17,004 nt of DNA from Rhypophila decipiens (lineage: Eukaryota > Ascomycota > Sordariomycetes > Sordariales > Naviculisporaceae), in NCBI GenBank assembly GCA_033297075.1, contig MU858382.1, positions 1 to 17,004 on the forward strand. The letters are read 5' to 3'. Of the stretch, positions 9,349-17,004 are shown one piece after another; the stretch's first letter is position 1, and every line of letters starts with the position of its first letter. The translations under genes were made by a program, and so were the position numbers. Under the pieces are notes generated by a model, which made no database searches, had not been told where the DNA came from, and saw nothing but the letters and a program-made list of their open reading frames with translations.

Positions 9349-10801
9349 ATGGCAATAATCGACGGCGTCCCCGGTCTAGAAGCGACCATCGAGGTCGACG
9401 GCGTCCAAGCCACGGAGTACAACCCTCCCTTTCACGACACCAGTCTCGCCAACACCTCCAAACACGACTACCACCGGTGGGACAAGGCCTACAAACGCGC
9501 TAGTGAGGCAGCCAAATCGAAAAAGACTCTGTACAGGCCTCACGCGGTCAAGTACATCGTGGCCAAGCCGGGCGCGCCTTTCAACTTCCGCTTCAAGCGT
9601 CGTCCTGAGTTCATTCGCGAGAAGCAAGCCTCGGGGATTTTCATCCAGGTCTACGTCGATGGCTTCCAGAGTCGCGCTTGCCGGAATGACGACGGTGTTC
9701 CCCGGGCGGTCACCTGGGATGTCGCCATACCGCATCTCATTTCGGGCAGGGCTGGAAGCAACGCAGGGGCTCAGACGCACTGGTTGCGCTTCAAGAATAT
9801 CCAGACTGGTTAGTACCAACCTGCTAGGCCAGATGACGACGGCTCTTTCTGTGAAGAACGTGATCGTGCTTGGGGCGGCTGAGCTAACACACGTGTGGGT
9901 TGGGTGATTAGATGAAGCGGGAAATGCGTCACCAGAGGAGATCAACAGCCAACGCGAGAGAGTTCGGGAAATGGGGGTCTTGCGCCTTGAATGCTTTCAC
10001 ATGAGGCATTTGGATGTCTCGGATCCGGGAGTGCAAGTTGATGCCCCAGATGATACCGAAGTTGGCACAGTCCCGGAAGAAGCTTTAAAGGGCAAAACAA
10101 TCGACTGTGCTGTTGGGTAAGCTTGTCCAATCCATCCAACTGTTTTATAGCCCATACGTTACTGACCTCCCCTTGCTCTTTCAGATTTGATACCGAGCCC
10201 GACACGAACGGAATACCTTTCACCCGTGTCATGGACCTCGACGAGGAGAAACGTCCATTTGCTGTATTCGAATTCCGATACAGATCTAGAGGTATTTTGG
10301 CATCAGACTCGGCGCATATGATGAGTACACTGTGGCTGACTTTTGGTTACCATTGCAGAGGGCCTTATCCAGGAAGGCATTCTTCCACGCCTTCGGAGGA
10401 CACAGAGACCCAGAGAGCAGAGTCCCGTACTCCTGGAGGGCAGCCCGGCTCCCGCAGATATCGTCCGCGAAATGAGCGAGGAAGAAGTCAGAAGACTTGC
10501 CCAACAGCTCTTGGAGGAGAGAGGAAATGGTAGCCGTAGATCAAGGGCTCCATCAGCTGTCACCCCTCGCAGTCAGCGTCGTCATGTTAGGCGGGAGAGG
10601 TCCGAGTCTCCGAATGGTAGCCGTGCATCCAGGGCTCCTTCGACTGTCACCCCTGGCAGTCAGCGTCGTCGTGTTAGGCGGGACAGGTCTGAGTCTCCGA
10701 GTGGATCTGGAAATAGTGACACTCCCCGTTCTGCCGGGCAGTATAAGACGCGCAGGCTGGGCAATGGGAGGGTTCAGATTGACCTAACAGATGACGAGTA
10801 G
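9349..10801 (+). CDS. DUF7918-like protein, copy A (intact)
   Basis: Exons 9349-9808, 9912-10116, 10185-10291 and 10359-10801 give 404 residues. Introns are 103, 68 and 67 bases with GT-AG ends and CTAAC/CTGAC branch sites. The N-terminal part matches what I know of the fungal DUF7918 family: a start like MAIIDGVPGLEATIEVDG, VKYIVAKPGAPFNFRF (68-82), VYVDGF (101-106), then EMGVLRLECF (173-182), PEEALKGK (208-215) and RPFAVFEFRYRS (245-256). Residues 314-342 and 343-371 are two copies of a 29-residue arginine/serine-rich unit. The protein ends VQIDLTDDE, like a SUMO-interacting motif. Function of the family is unknown; the basic RS-rich tail suggests a nuclear protein. First and only intact member of a three-gene array. 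Confidence 0.85.
10526..10699 (+). repeat. Tandem 87-base coding repeat (2 copies)
   Basis: Units 10526-10612 and 10613-10699 are in frame and nearly identical, encoding N-G-S-R-x-S-R-A-P-S-x-V-T-P-x-S-Q-R-R then V-R-R-x-R-S-E-S-P. Differences are mostly single substitutions, which indicates a fairly recent in-frame duplication. Confidence 0.93.
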
Positions 10802-12151
10802 ATCGAGACAAGACAAACAGTTTGGGAATCTGTGAGTAATTATGAGGAAATGTTGGTGGCCTGGGATTTGGCAAATTGGCAATACGCGGAAATCAGGATA
10901 CCTAATATATAGCGCGGAGATCCTGATCATTGAGGGCTATGTAGGAAAGAAGTCCCAAAATACAGTCTTTACCTGAGACTTGGACCATCCCTTTCACCAG
11001 CATGTATCTCTAGTCTTTAGGCTTTCTAATCTCGATTCTCAAACGTGGATTACTCCTTACACTAGAACGTTATTTCACATCGGCGATATAGTAATATATG
11101 ACCGTTGGCAAATTTGTATGATATTGTAAAGTACATACTTTTAAAACCTTAACATAAAAGAGCAAAGGATCCTTTATTTAAAGTGAAATTATTTATAGTA
11201 ATTTCCTTGTCCTGTTTTATTTACCTAGGGTGTTAATAGTGTTCTGTTATACCCGTAAATGATAAACACTATATAACTCGCTCTTTTCCCTACTCTTTCT
11301 TCTTAAAATATAAATAAATCAGTCAAACTTGTTCATGCCAGTGCTCTGCCTACATTGTGCCAACAATGCATCCAAAATACTGTTCCAAGAGGAGATTGCC
11401 CGGCCAGTTGGGCTCCCCTCTAAGCCACGAATTCCGCCATCTACCTGATGCCCAGCGTGATCTCAATCTCACACAGGTTCAGCTTTTGGTGTTCTGGCCG
11501 TTCTTTGGGTGTGCTTTGTGCTTCAGGTAGTCACTCGCCATCTAGAATGGCCAATCCACAGCATTATAGCATGTAATTCTTCGACGCAATCCGTTTGATA
11601 GCAGGCCGTATGGACGGTGGGTGCCTTGTGGATTGATCAGTTCAGTTTTGCTAAGGGTTCTTACTCCATTCGCAAACCAAAAGCCAGTGATGATTCACCG
11701 GATGGAGCTGCGGATATTCCCGAGATCGAACCGATCTGCGAGACTGCGATTGCCACCTCTCTTCCGGCTGTTCAAAGTTCAGTCTTCCGTGTTTGAGGAA
11801 TCTTGAGGGCTCTTAACGTTTGAGTACCCCGCGAATTCTTCCCTTTCTTCTTCTACATCGCTCTTTCTTATCTCCACCCATATGGATCTGTTAAAGTAGG
11901 GTGTGAGGATTGTGAACTTGACGCGTTGTCAACTCTCACCACACGCCTCCAGCCTCCTTTCACCCGCACTGCATCCGTCGTACGCGCCCAACGGGGGAGC
12001 GCATCGCCGGAACGGGCGTCGCGAGCTTTCTCTCGACGCTTCCAGAATCCACTTTAACGCCCTCAAAGCTTCTTTCTACATGCTGACCTGGGGTTTCAGT
12101 GTTAGGCACGGATATATTTCCACGCAACGGCCTCTCTTCTTTGTTTCAAAA
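10802..12151. other. Intergenic region between copies A and B
   Basis: No gene is supported. From about 10890 to 11330 the sequence is AT-rich, with a 12-base palindrome AAAGGATCCTTT at 11164-11175. The stretch 11705-11779 resembles 14393-14457 upstream of copy C and may be a duplicated promoter part. Upstream in-frame codons of copy B extend to 11903, but lack family resemblance. Confidence 0.45.
11705..11779 (+). repeat. Upstream block shared by copies B and C (B side)
   Basis: Aligned by eye with 14393-14457: both contain TGCGGA, CGAGAT, GATCTGC, CACCT, CTTCC, GCTGTT and AAAGTT in the same order, with small gaps. The blocks lie roughly 370 and 440 bases before the respective start codons. 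This suggests the duplication included 5' flanking DNA. Confidence 0.5.
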
Positions 12152-13810
12152 ATGGTCAATATTGATGGTATTCCTGACCTTGAGGTCACTGTCGAACCCG
12201 AGGGAAGGAAAGGGGCCCCATTGACGGAATATGATGATCCTGGCCTTCGAAACCAGCCCGAGACCACCAATAACGGTTATACGAGAATCGTGACAAAGTA
12301 TATCGAAGCAGTTCCGGGGCAGGTATTCTGGATCCGAATAAACCGGGGCAAACCCAACCATTCGGCGAATCCAGACCTTTATTGCAGGGCAGTCATTGAT
12401 ACCCTACCCGTGGGGCCCGGCAAGTCGGACCACAGATAGAAAAAGTTTACAAGTTGGAACAAAGTCATTCATTCCTCTTTTTACAAAGAGGATATTAACA
12501 GCATCCCAACTAAACACACCTTCGAATTCCAGCGTCTCGAAATCAATAAGTCTCAAGAAGGAACCAGCCATCTAACTGACACGGAGCTCCAAGAGCAGCA
12601 GAGAAACCGGGAAAAACCCGGAGTTATACAGCTCGAATAGTACTATACAACACCAAACAGCAACGAGATCTGGCAAACCTAGAATAGGAAGTTGGGAAAC
12701 CCGCCACCCTCAACATCTCCTAGGATATCAAAGAGAGCATTAAAAGGAAAGGGGGCCAACTATTACACACAATAAATCTACTTTCCTAGTACACATTGCC
12801 CAATTACTGCTCTCATCCCCTTCTGGGGCATTGGGCCAATGATGCTACAAACGGAGCCCTGAACTTGGCCGGCCTTCCGTACGAAAAAGGGGAGTTTTAC
12901 AGAACTTCCCACATCGTCGACTACAAACCAGTTGGTGTTTTTGCAGGCCAGGTCAGTCTGCAATTGAGTATGGCTCGATAACTATGTGTTAGAGTAGTCA
13001 CGGTTCTCATTCAAGCCTCCTTGTTGTCTCTGCAATTTGACCACAACCCTGAGAAAGGGGGAGAGCAAGGAGATGGGGCTATGTCAGGAATTCTCTTTCC
13101 CTTGGACACGAGTGCTGATAATTACTCGCATAGGTTTGGCGAGTTCCATGGGTCGGTTCCCGATGAACAGTACGGGTATATTCCAGGCAGTTTCCAAGAT
13201 CCCCAGAAGCGACCCTTTGCCATCATCAGACTTCTCTATCGCACCAAAGGTAATATAGTGATTCCACTCACCCTGCCCTCTTCACAAGATACCACTGAAG
13301 AGGCTTTACGAACTGACAGTCAACATTTCAAAAATAGCCGGACTGGTCAGAGAACGTATCATACCGAGCGCCCAGCTCTCAGCAGGCGGCAACACGGTCA
13401 ATCCGATCACCGAAACTGGAGCCGCTCTGAACTTGAATCCATCTGAGGAACAACGCAAGGTCTTCGAGGCATACAGTCGTATGTCAGTAGAAGAGCGCAA
13501 GAAGACGATAAAGATCCTACTTGAGCTTGAACAACATGCAGACGCTACAATGACAGGACAGCGGCAGCCACAACCAGTCGCAACATCTCAGTCCCGGCAC
13601 CAGACACGTATCATTCCGATTCAAGGATCGTTTGTACCTTCTGCCTCAGCTCTCAGCTCCGCGGTTCAGCGGCAGCTCAATCCGAGCGCCAAGCGAGCGA
13701 GGCCTGACGATCTCTGGCCGGACTACCCGGAATCCGAAGGTAGCAGCCGGAGTTCACGCACCCTGGACCACGAGCCGCCAATCGCCATCCTGATAGAGGA
13801 CTCGGGATAG
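12152..13810 (+). pseudogene. DUF7918-like copy B, disrupted
   Basis: The reading frame begins MVNIDGIPDLEVTVEPEG and continues through KYIEAVPGQVFWIRI. It is then broken by TAG at 12437-12439, 12638-12640 and 12680-12682. Homology to copies A and C continues in the same frame through all three: SWNKVIHS, FEFQRLEI, GVIQLE and ALKGKG. The first TAG aligns with tryptophan TGG in copy C. At 12772, where A and C have GT donors, B reads AT, so normal splicing looks lost. The following 362-base intron is five times longer than in A and C. Later exons are intact: 13134-13249 (RPFAIIRLLYRTK) and 13338-13810, with a normal 88-base intron between. It ends IAILIEDSG. A pseudogene is the simplest reading; a shorter unrelated transcript from the 3' half remains possible. 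Confidence 0.75.
12794..12841. repeat. Inverted repeat in the expanded intron of copy B
   Basis: CATTGCCCAAT at 12794-12804 pairs with ATTGGGCCAATG at 12830-12841 (one bulge), with an inner CCCC/GGGG pair at 12817-12820 and 12825-12828. It could be a folded end of a small insertion or a chance hairpin. Confidence 0.5.
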
Positions 13811-14898
13811 AGGATGCAGGGTTGAATGGGCCGAAAGAAGCAAAGCAGGCCGCACTCCCGTGTGCTAGCTTTGGACGGCAACGCATGGGGGGCTGAATGA
13901 TGAGTCTAGAAGGCGAACCACCTTATTCAATAAGTTTAGTACCAGATATATTATACCAGTTCTCTTTTGGACACAGCGCGTTTCTCGGTCCACACCAGTG
14001 TTGTAAAAAAATTATATGTCTTGGGAAAAGCTTTTAGGTTTCTTCAAGACAAGGACCACAAATCCTGTAATTACTATCACAAACCAGAATGGGACAATTC
14101 GCGGTTCTCCCCCACTCTCTCGTCATCAACCTTTTATGAAGCTCTTCCTCCATCTGGCGCCATCTGTCTCTACAAAATGGTCTTCAACCAAGGTTTTCTG
14201 TAAGTTGGTATCAGCTCAACTCACGACACGTTTGTTCTTGAAACAGAGAGTCGAAACCCCGAACCCGCCATCGGAATTACACGCCCTTGGTAGGCTCGAC
14301 TTCCCTTTTTCGATTGGCCGAGCAATCCATCCTGGGGTCACGAGCCATCTGGTATCCAGAGGTTAGGTGACCGTTGGTGGGGCTGTGAGTCAGAAGGTGC
14401 GGACGATAACGAGATGAAGCTGATCTGCCATCACCTGCTTCCCAGCTGTTTAAAGTTTTTTTGTATTATACTTTCTCCTGGCGTTGGTGTATAGCGCCAC
14501 TGTTGTTTTAACCTTTCTTTTCCAGCCACCTCAAAATGCAAACTTTATTACTTTTCCAAGCACCTTCCTGAACCTTTCCTTTCTTCCAGGTTCTGTCCCC
14601 TTCGTTGATCGCGATTCGCTCGTCTTTTGTCTCTCTTGCAACCTACATGGAATTCAATTGAGGTGTGACGATCCCGAGCCCGATGCATTGCGAACTCCTC
14701 CCTACGTCTTCAAATATTACTTCGCACCTTGAAACTTCTCTTTACACCTTTATTCTCCTCCCCTGTCACCTTCGCGGAAGTCAATCGGGGTACGGTATCG
14801 CCACGCTCCGCCCATTATGAATTTCCTAGCTTTCGGGTTTTTATTTTCGGTCAACCACTTGGGACTTCCCTTTCGACTTTACTATTCACACCCGCAAC
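13811..14898. other. Intergenic region between copies B and C
   Basis: About 1.1 kb with no gene I can support. Short frames within it show no domain. It includes the B/C-shared block at 14393-14457 and a pyrimidine-rich stretch from about 14500 to the start of copy C, which fits a promoter and leader. Confidence 0.45.
14393..14457 (+). repeat. Upstream block shared by copies B and C (C side)
   Basis: This is the partner of 11705-11779, with the same ordered short matches ending in GCTGTTTAAAGTT. Confidence 0.5.
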
Positions 14899-16033
14899 AT
14901 GGCCGTCATCGACGCTTACGATAAACTTGAAGTCACCGTCGAGATCGATGCCCGGACGGCGAGGGAGCATGAAAGTCCCGATCATCGACAACAAGGCGAT
15001 GTGATCAACGACGGTTACACCATAACCGATGTTAAGTACATTGAGGCGATACCGGAAAAGTAGTACCGTGTGAGAATTATAAGAAAATCTCAGTTCAACC
15101 ACGAGGCAGATCACCTCTATTTTCGCGTTGAGATCGACGGATTCTCTGGGGGCCCAGGAAAATCTGACGAGGGATGGTACAAACGTGCAATCACACCTTG
15201 GGATCAGGTCATCCATTCTTTTTATTATCAACAGACCGCCGAAGACGATGAACCAGATCAGTACAATTTCATTTTCCAATCCCTCGAGGTCGAGGATAAA
15301 AGGCATCTGACCGAAACGCGGGTCGAAGAAGACCGAAGGATCGCGGAAGACCTTGGAACCATCAAGGTCTGCTGCTTCTATGCGAAGAAAAACAACGAGG
15401 ACACTGGGGACAGGTCTTCAATGCCCGAACCGCATAATCTCAATAACCTGCCCCTTATCGCGGAAGGAGCATTGGACGGGAGGTATATTGACTGTTATAC
15501 GAGGTAGGTTCTAACGAACGTATTTTGCAAACTATTGCAAGATTCCGATGCTGACAGGCGGTTTCTCAAATAGACTCGACCGGTGTTATGCGCGGGCAGG
15601 CGGGCGACATTGCAAGTATAATCCGGTCAGCTTCCATGACCCCAAGAAGAGTCCCTTCGCAATCTTGAGTTCCGGTACCGAACAAAAGGTGGGGGAAACA
15701 ACTGCCTTACACCCTGACTCGAGATCGAATGGCGAAACATTTGCTGATCGATTTGTGACCATCTAGCTAGCCTCATCCAGGAACTAGGCAATGCTGCCAT
15801 TTCGCGTGCACCAAACAAGTCTGAGCGCACTACAATAGCCGACGCGGTCGACCGCATGAAAAATGCCGAGGCCCGGCATAATCTAACGGAATTGTTACAA
15901 AGATACCCCAATCTTGCTATTGAGCAAGGAATCATAAAGACAGACCGTGACCGCCGTGGAACGTCCACTCAAGCATCCTCGTCTTCTCCCAATTACCGAA
16001 CTCCCAGTCGGGCACCTTCGTCTACTCCCTATT
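14899..16033 (+). pseudogene. DUF7918-like copy C, disrupted
   Basis: It starts MAVIDAYDKLEVTVEID and contains KYIEAIPEK, then TAG at 15061-15063, aligned to a variable residue of A and B. The frame then runs on with strong family features: LYFRVEIDGF, GWYKRAITPWDQVIHS, QYNFIFQSLEVED, DLGTIKVCCFYA and DGRYIDCYTR. The first intron is 15504-15573 (70 bases, GT-AG, CTGAC branch). Exon 15574-15688 is 115 bases; its counterpart in B is 116. The lost base turns the expected F-A-I-L-E-F-R-Y-R-T-K into a shifted reading. The last exon starts at 15767 (ASLIQELGN) and its frame ends at TAA 16031-16033. A +1 frame from 15947 continues to 16234 and reads VVVISLEE, similar to the tails of A and B. Two or three lesions make a pseudogene likely. 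Confidence 0.75.
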
Positions 16034-16640
16034 AAGAGCCGCAGGTCTACAGGAATTGCAGTATCAAGCGATAGTGTTCTCCAAGTCCGGGTCATGAATG
16101 CAGGAGCCAAAGCTCAAGAACTATGGACTACGATCCCAGTACCCCGGGTCGTCGTGATATCTCTAGAGGAAGCAGCTACCACAGCTGCTATTAGTGTCCA
16201 TGCTCCGCCGGCAGATGAGTGGTGCCTTGGGTAGATTTCAGGATTCCGGTTTGGTTATAGCACGGGCTTTCTACTTTCCTATTTTCTTCTTTTCTATTTT
16301 GGTACATGTGTGAGGGACATGGCGGCCCACACAGTCGGTTCTGGGCCAAATATTTGAGGACGACCTTACTCGCCATTTTCAGGACGAGGCATATGGGAGG
16401 ACTGGGGAGAATGGAACACACAAGTCGTCAAAGCTCATATAGGAGCTTCTGAAAGTCCCACGATGAAAATAAGATAGAGACAATGCAAGATGTATTTCTG
16501 GCATTCACAACCAAGGCAGGTGTGAAAATACGGGGTGAAACACTAACTATATATACCGAACTAAATTCACTTAGGGCTAAAGAGTAACGATAATAGGCGT
16601 CAAGACTAAGGGGGAATTCAGTCTCGGAGGAAACACTATA
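16034..16640. other. 3' flank of copy C
   Basis: The first 200 bases hold an alternative-frame continuation of copy C, ending at 16234. After that I see no gene, RNA or repeat up to the AT-rich tract. Confidence 0.4.
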
Positions 16641-16900
16641 TATATTGTTTAACACCTACTGAAAACAACTATATCCGTTTTATCACTACTGTTTACTTAT
16701 AGTTATATAGTTACTTAATTATTTATAAAGTTTTACTAAATAATCTTTATATAATATAACGTCTATAATATTTTTTTATTTTATATAATAAGATTATAAT
16801 ATAAATTATACTAACTACTAAATAAGTTAACGTTAGGTAAAGAATAAAAGAATAATATTATTTTATTTTCTAGTTCTAACTAGCTATTATATAATTTGTT
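16640..16900. other. AT-rich tract, possibly RIP-decayed repeat
   Basis: About 260 bases consist almost wholly of A and T, dense in TA steps, with sharp edges against ordinary sequence. In Pezizomycotina such blocks commonly come from repeat-induced point mutation of transposons. No recognisable element remains, and a small inverted repeat CTAGTT/AACTAG sits at 16870-16883. The RIP origin is inferred from composition only. Confidence 0.5.
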
Positions 16901-16981
16901 ACAACCTGGCACCTGGGTAGGTACAGACTGCAAGGCCGGACGCCTAACGGGGTTTGACAGTTGGAAAGGAGGTTGTACGCG

Positions 16982-16999
16982 GTAAGTACTGTAAGTACT
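16982..16999 (+). repeat. Tandem 9-mer GTAAGTACT x2
   Basis: Two perfect copies of GTAAGTACT adjoin at 16982-16990 and 16991-16999, near the window edge. They may continue outside. Confidence 0.6.
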
Positions 17000-17004
17000 G
17001 TCAC

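Noticed and set aside
9376..9945. 189-codon frame on - strand opposite copy A
   Set aside because: It is antisense to DUF7918 exons with family homology and has no domain of its own.
11164..11175. AAAGGATCCTTT palindrome as an operator
   Set aside because: Isolated 12-base palindrome in AT-rich intergenic DNA, with no second copy or nearby promoter evidence.
11903..12151. N-terminal extension of copy B from an upstream ATG
   Set aside because: The extra 83 codons have no family resemblance; homologues start at the equivalent of 12152.
12437..15063. TAG reassigned to an amino acid
   Set aside because: XLF and copy A end with TAG at positions where the family ends, so TAG is a normal stop here. 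A frameshift and a lost donor point to decay.

Overview
The window looks like nuclear DNA of a filamentous ascomycete (Pezizomycotina). Genes lie on both strands with wide spacing. They are interrupted by GT-AG introns with CTAAC/CTGAC-like branch sites. The proteins match fungal families: a GH28 exo-polygalacturonase, an XLF/Nej1 end-joining factor, an ankyrin protein and DUF7918-like proteins. I cannot name the species.

Layout. Positions 1-150 hold what looks like the 3' end of a LINE-type retroelement with a (CCAT)4 tail. Positions 383-570 hold a tRNA-like segment with A-box and B-box matches, followed by a strong UUCG hairpin and a T5 run. A four-exon GH28 gene (1011-3579, +) is intact once three unusually long introns are removed. 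It converges on the XLF/NEJ1 orthologue (3911-5557, -). A 1.7 kb divergent intergenic region follows, then a two-exon ankyrin-repeat gene (7250-8201, +).

The second half is a tandem array of three paralogous DUF7918-like genes, all on +. Copy A (9349-10801) is intact with four exons. Copy B (12152-13810) has three in-frame TAG codons and a missing GT donor at an expanded intron. Copy C (14899-about 16033) has one in-frame TAG, a one-base deletion in an exon and probably a later frame shift. The window ends in a strongly AT-rich tract (about 16640-16900), consistent with a decayed, possibly RIP-affected repeat.

No operon-like joint function is evident. The polygalacturonase is a secreted pectin-degrading enzyme, XLF acts in nuclear DNA repair, and the ankyrin and DUF7918 proteins have no assigned role. 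The most notable features are the graded decay of the DUF7918 array, a SUMO-interacting-motif-like tail at the end of its members, a thrice-repeated G-x-I-G motif in the XLF tail, and the long GH28 introns. All exon boundaries were read by eye from splice signals and homology, without transcript data.
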